Assembly: GCA_015665315.1 (NCBI GenBank)
Contig: JADFAK010000019.1
Coordinates: 25,017 to 89,016, forward strand
DNA from: Flavobacteriales bacterium
GTDB taxonomy: Bacteria; Bacteroidota; Bacteroidia; Flavobacteriales_D; Sanyastnellaceae
Direction of reading: 5' to 3'
Length of the DNA: 64,000 nt
Shown: positions 32,067 through 40,690 of the stretch, piece by piece
Numbering within the stretch: the stretch's first letter is position 1
How the letters are laid out: each line of letters begins with the position of its first letter
The notes under the pieces: model-generated
What the model saw: the letters and a program-made list of their open reading frames with translations, nothing else
The model's database searches: none
Told to the model about the DNA's origin: nothing
Translations under genes and position numbers: made by a program

Positions 32067-33872
32067 ATGCCCGCAAAGAAAGACATAGCAGCCATGTTAC
32101 AACGATTACCTACGAAACCAGGGATTTATCAATTCTTCGATTCGGATGGGACCATCTTGTACGTAGGAAAAGCTAAGAATTTAAAAAGTCGGGTATCCTC
32201 CTATTTTAATAAAAACAAGTATGACAGCGGCAAAACGAGGATTCTTGCCAAGAAGGTCGACAATATTAAGTTCTTGGTTGTAGAGACCGAGATGGATGCT
32301 CTGTTGTTGGAAAACAACTTGATCAAAGAGAATCAACCTAAGTACAATATACTGCTCAAAGACGACAAGTCATTTCCTTCAATTGTTATCAAGAAGGAAC
32401 GCTTTCCACGGATCTATCCAACGCGCCAATTGATCAAAGATGGCTCAGAGTATTTTGGTCCGTACGCCAGTGTAAAGACCATGCACAAGGTGCTCGACCT
32501 CATTCGGAAATTGTACCCTATTCGCAGCTGCAGTTACAATCTAGCCGAGAAGCATGTCGACGCGGGCAAGTACAAGATCTGCCTGGAATACCACATCGGC
32601 AACTGCCTAGGTCCGTGCGAAGCTCGAATCTCTGAAGCCGAGTACGACCAAAATGTTGATGCAATACGCAAGATAATCAAGGGGCAATGGGACGGGCCGC
32701 TCAAAGAACTGAAGGATAAAATGAAATCGGCAGCCGAGGGCTTGCACTTTGAAAAGGCCGCCGAATACAAGTCTAAAATTGAACTTCTACAGAGTTTCCA
32801 GGCGAAGAGCACTATAGTCAATCCGAACATAGACAAGGTTGACGTATTTAGCATTGTCTCAGACAACCAAGCGAGTTATGTGAACTACATGAAGGTGAAC
32901 AATGGGGCGATTATTTTAGGTCAAACCTCGGTGCTCAAACGCAAATTGGGTGAGACAGATGAAGAGGTGTTGTCCTATGCTATTCCAGAGCTGCGAAGGC
33001 GTTATCAAAGCGACAGCAAGGAAGTGTATATCCCCTTCGAGCTTGAACTCGAAATGGAGGGAGTAAGTTTTCATGCTCCTCAACGGGGAGAAAAACTACG
33101 CCTGATCCAGTTGAGCGAAAGAAATGCTAAGTTTTACATGCTCGATCAGCAAAAGCAGCAAGACCAAGTTGATCCCGAGGCAAGTCAGAATCGCATATTG
33201 AGCACCTTAAAAGACGATCTTAAACTGAAAGAAATGCCAAGGCACATTGAGTGCTTTGACAATTCTAATATCCAAGGCACCAATCCGGCATCGGCATGTG
33301 TTGTGTTCAAAAATGCCAAGCCTAGCAAGTCGGACTACCGAAAGTTCACCATCAAGACGGTCGATGGACCTGATGATTTTGCCTCGATGGAAGAAGTTGT
33401 TTTTAGACGATATCGCCGACTAAAAGAAGAGAACCAACCCTTCCCACAGTTGATTATAATAGACGGTGGTAAAGGTCAGCTCAGCGCCTCTCTAAAAGCT
33501 TTGGACCGCTTAGAACTTAGAGGTAAAATTGCGATTATAGGCATCGCCAAAAAGCTAGAAGAAATCTACTTTCCGGGCGATTCACTTCCTCTTTATATTG
33601 ATAAGCGTTCTGAATCCCTAAAGCTGATCCAGCAGCTGCGCAACGAGGCACACCGATTTAGTTTGGCGCATCATCGAAGCAAGCGAAGCAAGGAAGCGTT
33701 GAAGACCGAGTTAACAGAAATTCCTGGTGTGGGCGAGAAGACTGCCCAAGAGTTACTCGTAAAATTTAAGTCGGTCAAAAACATCAAAGAAGCCACCAAG
33801 AAAGAATTGGAGGCGGTGGTCAACTTGAAGATCGCCCAAGCTGTGTGGAAACACTTCAATGAGTACGACTAG
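32067..33872 (+). CDS. uvrC: UvrABC excinuclease subunit C
   Basis: 601 aa from ATG 32067. An N-terminal GIY-YIG nuclease (PGIYQFFDSDGTILYVGKAK) makes the 3' incision. A UVR domain (~190-230, FEKAAEYKSKI) binds UvrB. The C-terminal RNase H-like nuclease (ECFDNSNIQGTNPA) makes the 5' incision, and tandem helix-hairpin-helix (IPGVGEKTAQELLVKF) binds DNA. Length and order are standard. It acts in nucleotide excision repair and is a single-gene unit here. Confidence 0.97.
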   Translation: MPAKKDIAAMLQRLPTKPGIYQFFDSDGTILYVGKAKNLKSRVSSYFNKNKYDSGKTRILAKKVDNIKFLVVETEMDALLLENNLIKENQPKYNILLKDDKSFPSIVIKKERFPRIYPTRQLIKDGSEYFGPYASVKTMHKVLDLIRKLYPIRSCSYNLAEKHVDAGKYKICLEYHIGNCLGPCEARISEAEYDQNVDAIRKIIKGQWDGPLKELKDKMKSAAEGLHFEKAAEYKSKIELLQSFQAKSTIVNPNIDKVDVFSIVSDNQASYVNYMKVNNGAIILGQTSVLKRKLGETDEEVLSYAIPELRRRYQSDSKEVYIPFELELEMEGVSFHAPQRGEKLRLIQLSERNAKFYMLDQQKQQDQVDPEASQNRILSTLKDDLKLKEMPRHIECFDNSNIQGTNPASACVVFKNAKPSKSDYRKFTIKTVDGPDDFASMEEVVFRRYRRLKEENQPFPQLIIIDGGKGQLSASLKALDRLELRGKIAIIGIAKKLEEIYFPGDSLPLYIDKRSESLKLIQQLRNEAHRFSLAHHRSKRSKEALKTELTEIPGVGEKTAQELLVKFKSVKNIKEATKKELEAVVNLKIAQAVWKHFNEYD

Positions 33873-33971
33873 ACATGTATAAATAAAAGCCGCTGTTGAT
33901 TCGTTATTTAACTTGCAACTAGAAATTAATTATTACATTTCTATCAAGTCACGAACTAACACAATAGTCAC

Positions 33972-35492
33972 ATGTCAAACAAAGCCTCAGACAACCTACA
34001 CAAGTTGATCAAATCCATGTCTAAGCCTGAAAAAAGGTATTTCAAGGTGTTTTCATCTAGGCATGTGATAGGAGATCAGAACAATTATCAGATCCTGTTC
34101 GACGCTATTGATAAGCTCGATGAGTACGACGAAGACAAACTAATGCGGAAGTTTAAGAATGAGGCATTCATTCATCGGTTCTCCATTGCTAAAAGTCGGC
34201 TCTACCAATCAATTCTCAAAAGCTTGGATGCATTTCACTCGAACAGTTCGGTGGAGGCACAACTCAAGAGACAGCTTCACTGTGCAGAGATCTTGTACAA
34301 CAAATCCCTCTATGACCAGAGCTACAAGCTGCTTCGAAGTTCTAAGAAAGTTGCCGAGAAGTATGAGAAAGTGACGACCTTGATTGAGATCCGAAATTGG
34401 GAAAAGAGGCTGTTGGAGAAAGATAATTATGACAATGTTACAGACGAAGACCTGGCCGCCATTCTCACCAAAGATCAAGATCTTGTTGAAATCCTGAAGA
34501 CCTATGACAAGCTGTGGAATTTGAAGAGTCAGATTTTCAAAACACTCTACGTCAAAGGAAAAGTTCGATCGGAGTCTGAACTGAAACAATTCAAAGCGAT
34601 TCTTGACAAGACCAAGCATGACCAAGGTGCTGGCCTGAACCACCCTGGCAATATGTACCTCTTAAACCATCTTTCGAGCGCCTATTATTTTGGTTTAGGC
34701 GACTACGAAACGTGCTATCCATTTTTGGTGAAAAACATCGACTTGATACAATCCAAGCGGCACATTTTCGACGAAGAGCCCAATGTGTATATGAGTGTAT
34801 TGACCAACGCCATTCACGTGGCGACTCGACTGGGTAAAGTTGAAGAAGCGTACGGACATATTGACTTGTTGGAGGAAGCGAGCAAGGCCGAAAACGAATC
34901 GACGAATGAAGATCGAGAGATGCGTATGTTTTCAATCTCACGAAGTGCACAGCTGAATTTACTCATCCAGCAAGGAAAATTTGCCGAAGGTTTAAACATG
35001 ATACCTGAAATTGAGGAGGGGCTAGTTAAGTATGAGGAGAAACTCAGTTCGGTGAGAAAGGCGTCATTGTACTTTAATATCGCCATCGCATTTTTCGGAC
35101 ACGGGGATTACAACGAGTCGCTCAAATGGACCAACCAATTGTTGAATAACATCGATATCGACAAATCCCAAGACATTCACTGCATGGGGCAAATCTTGAA
35201 TTTGATCATTCATTTGGAACTTGGAAACAAGAGCTTGTTGCCTTACACTTTACGTTCAACGCAGCGCTATCTAGAAACGCGGAACAAGGTGTATCAATTC
35301 GAAAGTGTCTTTTTGGCCTTTATCAATGAGGTTTTGAAAAAGCGGCAAACCAAACCCACACAGGAGCTTTATGCTGGATTGGCCAAGGATTTAACCAAGC
35401 TGAAGAAAGATCACTTTGAGCGACATGCATTCGACTTTTACGACTTCCTTGCCTGGGCCGAGAAACACGCGCAGATGCAAGAGCAAGACTAA
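33972..35492 (+). CDS. Hypothetical helical (TPR-like) protein, 506 aa
   Basis: A long all-helical protein with no signal peptide or membrane helix. It begins with a basic DNA/RNA-binding-like segment (LIKSMSKPEKRYFKVFSS). Helical pairs with TPR-like spacing follow (for example YDQSYKLLRSSKKVAEKY and YFNIAIAFFGHGDYNESLKW). It is probably a cytosolic scaffold. I do not recognise a named family. The gene stands alone between uvrC and the convergent thiL. Confidence 0.8.
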   Translation: MSNKASDNLHKLIKSMSKPEKRYFKVFSSRHVIGDQNNYQILFDAIDKLDEYDEDKLMRKFKNEAFIHRFSIAKSRLYQSILKSLDAFHSNSSVEAQLKRQLHCAEILYNKSLYDQSYKLLRSSKKVAEKYEKVTTLIEIRNWEKRLLEKDNYDNVTDEDLAAILTKDQDLVEILKTYDKLWNLKSQIFKTLYVKGKVRSESELKQFKAILDKTKHDQGAGLNHPGNMYLLNHLSSAYYFGLGDYETCYPFLVKNIDLIQSKRHIFDEEPNVYMSVLTNAIHVATRLGKVEEAYGHIDLLEEASKAENESTNEDREMRMFSISRSAQLNLLIQQGKFAEGLNMIPEIEEGLVKYEEKLSSVRKASLYFNIAIAFFGHGDYNESLKWTNQLLNNIDIDKSQDIHCMGQILNLIIHLELGNKSLLPYTLRSTQRYLETRNKVYQFESVFLAFINEVLKKRQTKPTQELYAGLAKDLTKLKKDHFERHAFDFYDFLAWAEKHAQMQEQD

Positions 35493-35517
35493 GGAGGATC
35501 AGTTGGTCGCCGACTGA

Positions 35518-36558
35518 TTAATCTTCGCCCTTCATCGCATTCCAACCTTGCGCCTTCAATTCTGTGACGTGTCCGTTTTTGGCGATGAGTTGATTTCCGG
35601 CAGCTTGGTCGGTCATATAACCGATAACAGTCATGTCGGGATGATTTCTAATTTTTTCGTAATCGTCTTGGCTGACCGTGAACAAGAGCTCATAATCTTC
35701 ACCTCCACTAAGGGCACACATAGTAGGATCCAGTTCAAATTCCCTTGCGGTATCGTACGTAGTGTGGTCGATAGGAATCTTCTCTTCATAGAGGACGCTT
35801 CCCAAACCGGAATCATGCGCCAGGTGCAAAATTTCCGAAGACAGCCCATCCGAAATATCAATCATACTCGTAGGCTTGATCCCCAATTCTTTGAAAGCGC
35901 GAATGACATCTACTCTTGCCTCTGGCTTCAATTGCCGTTCAAGGATATAGTCGTGACCCGCAAGGTCGGGCTGAATTTGAGGGGCGTCGACAAACACACT
36001 TTTTTCTCTTTCTAGGATTTGCAGACCCATATACGCTCCTCCCAAATCACCTGTAACAACGAGTAGATCTTTGTCCTTGGCCGTCGATCTCAGAATAGTC
36101 TCTCCCTCATCGGCATACCCCACTGCTGTGATTGAGATGACCAATCCGGCAGCGCTGGCCGACGTATCACCACCTACTAAGTCTACATTGTAAACTTCAC
36201 ACGCTTTAAGCATACCAGCGTACAATTCTTCCACAGCTTCAACAGAAAAGCGATTGGACATGGAAATCGAGACTAAGATCTGCGCAGGAGTAGCGTTCAT
36301 TGCACATAAGTCTGAAATATTGACAACAACGGCCTTGTAACCCAAATGCATCAATGGCATATAAGATAGGTCGAAGTGAATTCCTTCCGTTAGTAAGTCG
36401 GTAGATATCACCACCTGCTTTCCTTTCGAATCTAGTATTGCCCCGTCGTCACCAACGCCCAATTTGGTGTGGGGTGAACTCAAAGATATGGTAGAGGTAA
36501 GGTGTCGTATTAACCCAAATTCTCCCAATTCACTTAATTCAGTTCTCGTCTCAGACAT
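35518..36558 (-). CDS. thiL: Thiamine-monophosphate kinase
   Basis: 346 aa with GDDGAILD (Mg/ATP site, ~37-44), LVGGDTSAS (~127-135) and DISDGLSSE (~229-237), all ThiL hallmarks. It phosphorylates thiamine monophosphate to the active diphosphate cofactor. No other thi genes are adjacent. It is convergent with the preceding gene, and a TAGCTTTG element lies upstream of its start. Confidence 0.96.
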   Translation of the reverse strand: MSETRTELSELGEFGLIRHLTSTISLSSPHTKLGVGDDGAILDSKGKQVVISTDLLTEGIHFDLSYMPLMHLGYKAVVVNISDLCAMNATPAQILVSISMSNRFSVEAVEELYAGMLKACEVYNVDLVGGDTSASAAGLVISITAVGYADEGETILRSTAKDKDLLVVTGDLGGAYMGLQILEREKSVFVDAPQIQPDLAGHDYILERQLKPEARVDVIRAFKELGIKPTSMIDISDGLSSEILHLAHDSGLGSVLYEEKIPIDHTTYDTAREFELDPTMCALSGGEDYELLFTVSQDDYEKIRNHPDMTVIGYMTDQAAGNQLIAKNGHVTELKAQGWNAMKGED

Positions 36559-36573
36559 GTGTCAATTTTTTTG

Positions 36574-36581
36574 CAAAGCTA
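36574..36581 (-). promoter_or_regulatory. -7 element for thiL
   Basis: On the minus strand this reads TAGCTTTG, 15 nt upstream of the thiL ATG. Confidence 0.5.
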
Positions 36582-36664
36582 AACATCGTTTGCTTTCCAT
36601 TGCCATTCTATGCATCCCTTCTTCCTAATTAAGGAATCACAAAACTCGAAAAATTGGCTATACT

Positions 36665-36683
36665 ATTTAGAAAACGTCTAAAT
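36665..36683. promoter_or_regulatory. Perfect dyad in the SUF promoter (candidate operator)
   Basis: ATTTAGA (36665-36671) and TCTAAAT (36677-36683) are perfect reverse complements with a 5-bp spacer. The dyad ends 7 bp before the -7 element at 36691, so it covers the -33 region, ideal for repressor or activator control of the Fe-S genes. No match to a known IscR box is obvious. Confidence 0.55.
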
Positions 36684-36690
36684 AGATGAG

Positions 36691-36698
36691 TATCTTTG
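36691..36698 (+). promoter_or_regulatory. -7 element of the SUF operon
   Basis: TATCTTTG matches TAnnTTTG and lies 43 nt upstream of the ATG at 36742. Confidence 0.6.
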
Positions 36699-36741
36699 CA
36701 CTAGCAAGTCCTATGAGGACGGCTAAAAAAGAAAGAATGTC

Positions 36742-37068
36742 ATGATTAAAGTAAACGACAGCGCACGCATTCAAGTAGCTAATTTGATTGCATCGGAAGG
36801 TCATCCAGACGACTCCTTTGTACGAGTTGGCGTGAAGGGCGGCGGTTGCAGTGGATTGATGTATGAATTGGATTTTGACAACGTGATGACCGAAGGCGAT
36901 CAAGTTTTCGAGGACAATGGTGTCAAAGTGGTTGTCGACAAAAAGAGCTTTTTATACTTGGTAGGAACGGAACTGGAGTATTCAGACGGCTTGAATGGAA
37001 AAGGCTTTGTTTTTAGAAATCCGAATGCCAATAGAACCTGCGGATGTGGGGAAAGTTTCTCCATCTAG
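36742..37068 (+). CDS. A-type Fe-S carrier (HesB/IscA/SufA family)
   Basis: 108 aa. The three conserved cysteines are in GGGCSGLMY (~34) and the C-terminal CGCGESFSI. It is a cytosolic carrier that receives Fe-S clusters from the SUF scaffold and passes them to apoproteins. It is the first gene of the sufBCD operon, behind a promoter overlapped by a dyad. Whether the ortholog is SufA or ErpA cannot be decided from the sequence. Confidence 0.94.
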   Translation: MIKVNDSARIQVANLIASEGHPDDSFVRVGVKGGGCSGLMYELDFDNVMTEGDQVFEDNGVKVVVDKKSFLYLVGTELEYSDGLNGKGFVFRNPNANRTCGCGESFSI

Positions 37069-37131
37069 AAGCCGAAGAAAAGAACGATTAAGTAGGACTC
37101 CAAAAACTTTCATTTTCGAAAGTATCATCAT

Positions 37132-38574
37132 ATGAGTGAAGAAGATAAGATAATAGCCGAGGTCACGAACAAAGAATACGAATACGGCTTCACGACCGAT
37201 ATTGAGAGTGACACGGCGCCTCCTGGAATAAACGACGACACCATTCGCTTCATTTCTGCGAAGAAAAACGAACCAGCTTGGTTGCTTGAATGGCGACTAC
37301 AAGCTTTTCATGCGTGGCAGGAAATGGCCGAGCCTGAATGGGCGCATGTGAAATACGACAAGCCGGATTTTCAGGGAATTAGCTACTACTCTGCCCCAAA
37401 ACAGAAGAAAGAGCTAGCCAGTTTGGATGAACTCGATCCTGAATTGCGAAAAACAATGGATAAGCTTGGCATCTCTATCGATGAGCAAAAACGCTTGTCT
37501 GGTGTTGCCGTTGACTTTGTTATTGATTCGGTTTCGGTGGCGACTTCGTTCAAAGAGAAGTTAGGCGAATTGGGCATCATATTTTGCTCGATGAGCGATG
37601 CTATTCAAGAGCATCCCGAGTTGGTGAGAAAATATATTGGCTCCGTTGTTCCTCAAAAGGACAACTTTTACGCCGCTTTGAACTCGGCCGTGTTTACCGA
37701 TGGTTCGTTTTGTTATATCCCGAAGGGTGTGCGCTGTCCTATGGAGCTTTCGACCTATTTCCGAATCAATGAGAAGGGAACTGGTCAGTTTGAGCGAACC
37801 TTGGTCATCGCCGACGAAGGCAGTTATGTGAGTTACCTAGAAGGTTGTACGGCACCTCAACGCGACGAGAATCAATTGCACGCTGCGGTAGTTGAATTGG
37901 TCGCGCTGGACCGAGCGGAGATTAAATATTCTACCGTTCAAAATTGGTATCCGGGAGATTCGAAAGGTAAAGGAGGTGTTTTCAATTTTGTGACCAAGCG
38001 AGGGATCTGTGAAAATCACGCCAAGATCAGCTGGACCCAGGTAGAAACTGGATCGGCAGTAACGTGGAAATATCCTTCTTGCATCTTGAAAGGTGACCAC
38101 AGTATCGGTGAGTTTTATTCTGTGGCAGTGACAAACAACTACCAGCAGGCTGATACAGGAACCAAGATGATTCACATCGGCCGCAATACGAAGAGCACCA
38201 TTATATCGAAAGGTATATCGGCGGGCCAAAGCCAGAATTCATACCGCGGCTTGGTTCAAATCAATAAAACCGCCACCAACGCCCGCAACTTCAGTCAGTG
38301 CGATTCATTGCTCATGACCGACCGCTGCGGCGCCCACACATTCCCATACATCGAAGTGAACAATAGCACGGCGAAAGTTGAGCACGAGGCGACCACTTCA
38401 AAAATTGGAGAAGATCAAATATTCTACTGTCTGCAAAGAGGTATTCGCGAAGAAAAAGCGATTGCACTCATTGTGAACGGTTATGCCAAGGAAGTGCTTA
38501 ACAAGCTTCCAATGGAATTTGCCGTCGAAGCACAAAAACTCCTAGCCATTAGTTTGGAAGGATCAGTAGGATAA
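37132..38574 (+). CDS. sufB: Fe-S assembly scaffold SufB
   Basis: 480 aa, typical SufB length. The conserved segments [20 protein letters not shown] and [20 protein letters not shown] are present, and [20 protein letters not shown] near the C-terminus holds the conserved Cys. SufB assembles new Fe-S clusters in the SufBC2D complex. It is followed by sufC and sufD in order. Confidence 0.97.
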   Translation: MSEEDKIIAEVTNKEYEYGFTTDIESDTAPPGINDDTIRFISAKKNEPAWLLEWRLQAFHAWQEMAEPEWAHVKYDKPDFQGISYYSAPKQKKELASLDELDPELRKTMDKLGISIDEQKRLSGVAVDFVIDSVSVATSFKEKLGELGIIFCSMSDAIQEHPELVRKYIGSVVPQKDNFYAALNSAVFTDGSFCYIPKGVRCPMELSTYFRINEKGTGQFERTLVIADEGSYVSYLEGCTAPQRDENQLHAAVVELVALDRAEIKYSTVQNWYPGDSKGKGGVFNFVTKRGICENHAKISWTQVETGSAVTWKYPSCILKGDHSIGEFYSVAVTNNYQQADTGTKMIHIGRNTKSTIISKGISAGQSQNSYRGLVQINKTATNARNFSQCDSLLMTDRCGAHTFPYIEVNNSTAKVEHEATTSKIGEDQIFYCLQRGIREEKAIALIVNGYAKEVLNKLPMEFAVEAQKLLAISLEGSVG

Positions 38575-38613
38575 AATAATAAGCAAGAAAAGAACAAGAA
38601 TACCTGGAAGGAC

Positions 38614-39366
38614 ATGAAATTGAAAATCAACAATCTGCACGCTCAAATAGAGGACAACGAGATCCTCAAAGGATTGAACTTAGAAATAGGACCGGGAGAG
38701 GTGCATGCTATCATGGGACCAAATGGTTCGGGAAAAAGCACTTTGGCCTCCGTACTTGCTGGCAACGATGCTTTCGAAGTAACTGAAGGCTCGGTCGATT
38801 TCGATGGCAAAGATCTTTTAGAGATGGATGCAGATGTACGCGCAAAAGAAGGTTTGTTCCTCGCATTCCAATATCCTGTTGAAATTCCAGGTGTCAGCAA
38901 TATTAATTTCCTCCGTGCGGCCATCAGTGAAATTCGTGAGTACCACGGACAAGACGCTGTTTCTGCCAAGGACTTTTTGGCGATGGTTAAGGAGAAGTCG
39001 GCCCTCGTTGAACTGGACGGAAAGCTAGCCAATCGAAGTGTCAACGAAGGATTTTCGGGCGGTGAGAAGAAGCGAAACGAAATATTTCAAATGGCTATGC
39101 TCGACCCGAAATTGGCTGTTCTGGATGAGACAGATTCAGGTCTGGACATCGACGCCCTGCGCATCGTGGCCAACGGGGTAAACGCCATGAAGGATGGCAA
39201 GCGTTCATTCATTGTCATTACGCACTACCAGCGCCTTCTGGACTATATCGTTCCCGACTTTGTTCATGTTTTGCACAACGGGAAGATCATCAAAACGGGC
39301 GACAAAACACTCGCGTTGGAATTAGAAGAGAAAGGATACGATTGGCTCAAGGAAGAAGTAGTTTAA
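38614..39366 (+). CDS. sufC: SUF ATPase SufC
   Basis: 250 aa ABC-type ATPase with Walker A GPNGSGKST (~34-42), signature FSGGEKKRNE (~148) and Walker B LAVLDETDSGLD (the SufC-specific LDETDSGLDID). It drives conformational change of SufB-SufD. Its stop overlaps the sufD ATG by 1 nt. Confidence 0.97.
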   Translation: MKLKINNLHAQIEDNEILKGLNLEIGPGEVHAIMGPNGSGKSTLASVLAGNDAFEVTEGSVDFDGKDLLEMDADVRAKEGLFLAFQYPVEIPGVSNINFLRAAISEIREYHGQDAVSAKDFLAMVKEKSALVELDGKLANRSVNEGFSGGEKKRNEIFQMAMLDPKLAVLDETDSGLDIDALRIVANGVNAMKDGKRSFIVITHYQRLLDYIVPDFVHVLHNGKIIKTGDKTLALELEEKGYDWLKEEVV

Positions 39367-40652
39367 TGGAGAAGATAATTGACATACAGTCTGACAAAAA
39401 GGAGAAATTTCTAGCTCCTTTCGACAACCAGCAGTTTCCAGTTTTAGGCGCGATGAGCACCCTGCGACGTAGTGAAGCGAGAGCGGCACTTGACAGCATT
39501 CCACTACCCCATTCGCGTCAAGAAACATGGAAATACACACGCACCGGCAAGCTTATAAATGCGGTTTGGAATATTTCGCACAAGGCAAATGAGGTTGCGA
39601 TCGACGACATGAAAATCTCTGGATTGGATTGTTACCACCTCGTTTTTGTCAACGGCCACTATTCACCCACATTGAGCGACAATCTCACGTTGGAAACCGG
39701 TCTTGAGGTGTGTCCTATGAGCCAATGTGACGGCGATAAAGCAGCATTTGCCGATAGGCTAATTCAAAAAAACGAAAACAGTAACGCGCACTTATTCAAC
39801 CATTTTAACAGCGCTTATTGGACCGACGGACTGCTGATAAAAGTTGACGCGAATACGGAAATTGGCAAGCCTATTCACATCATTCACAAGACAGTTGGCA
39901 CCAATTCTGCTTCAGTTTTTAGACATGTTCTAGTCGCTGAAAAGAGCAGTAAGGTTAAGGTTATTCAGTCTTTCAGCAATGGTGGCGGGAGTACCTACAA
40001 CAACGTTCTTACCGAAGCTTGGGTCGCTGAAAATGCGCAGGTAACCATCGATAAAATCCAAGCAGAAAACGCCGAAGGAATTACGATAGCGCGGGAAGAT
40101 GTGCGACAGGAATCGAACAGCACATTTCACATCAATACGATCACAGCAAGTGGTGGATTTGTGCGGAATGACCTAGCTATAGTTGTGGATGGCGAAAATT
40201 GCATGACCAACTTGTATGCAGCTTATGCGCCTCAGGGCAAAGAACTCGTCGATAACCACACGGTAGTTGACCACAAAAAGGCTCATTGTGAGTCCAACGA
40301 GGCCTACAAAGGGATTGTGTATGATCAAGCGACTGGCGTATTCAACGGTAAAGTATTTGTGCGACAAGATGCGCAAAAGACCAATGCGTTTCAGCAAAAT
40401 GCGAATATCCTTATGTCTGATTCAGCGACGATGAATTCGAAGCCAGAATTGGAAATCTATGCAGATGATGTAAAATGCAGCCACGGATCGACCACGGGAC
40501 AATTTGACGAAGAAGCTGTGTTCTACCTAAAAGCACGTGGTATTTCGGACAAAAATGCCCGTCAGATGCTGGTTCAGGCATTTGTGGGTGACGTACTTGA
40601 CGAACTGGATGACGAGGTGCGGGCACATGTTGGAAGTCTTCTGAGATTTTAG
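39366..40652 (+). CDS. sufD: SUF scaffold partner SufD
   Basis: 428 aa from ATG 39366; the preceding 8 codons of the frame overlap sufC. The N-terminal part shows PHSRQETWKYTRTGKL, and the C-terminal beta-helix domain ends in KCSHGSTTGQFDEEAVFYLK, the SufD signature. It forms the SufBC2D scaffold and is needed for iron acquisition. sufS and sufE do not follow; the next genes are the pigment cluster. Confidence 0.96.
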   Translation: MEKIIDIQSDKKEKFLAPFDNQQFPVLGAMSTLRRSEARAALDSIPLPHSRQETWKYTRTGKLINAVWNISHKANEVAIDDMKISGLDCYHLVFVNGHYSPTLSDNLTLETGLEVCPMSQCDGDKAAFADRLIQKNENSNAHLFNHFNSAYWTDGLLIKVDANTEIGKPIHIIHKTVGTNSASVFRHVLVAEKSSKVKVIQSFSNGGGSTYNNVLTEAWVAENAQVTIDKIQAENAEGITIAREDVRQESNSTFHINTITASGGFVRNDLAIVVDGENCMTNLYAAYAPQGKELVDNHTVVDHKKAHCESNEAYKGIVYDQATGVFNGKVFVRQDAQKTNAFQQNANILMSDSATMNSKPELEIYADDVKCSHGSTTGQFDEEAVFYLKARGISDKNARQMLVQAFVGDVLDELDDEVRAHVGSLLRF

Positions 40653-40654
40653 CT

Positions 40655-40683
40655 TTTGGAACGAGTCGGAAAAGTTAACTTTG
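40655..40683 (+). promoter_or_regulatory. Promoter of the first pigment-cluster operon
   Basis: A -33-like TTTG (40655-40658) and a -7 TAACTTTG (40676-40683) are spaced 17 bp apart. The GTG start at 40691 follows 7 nt after the -7 element. This is the best two-part Bacteroidota promoter I see in the window, and it supports the GTG start. Confidence 0.6.
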
Positions 40684-40690
40684 GAAGCTC

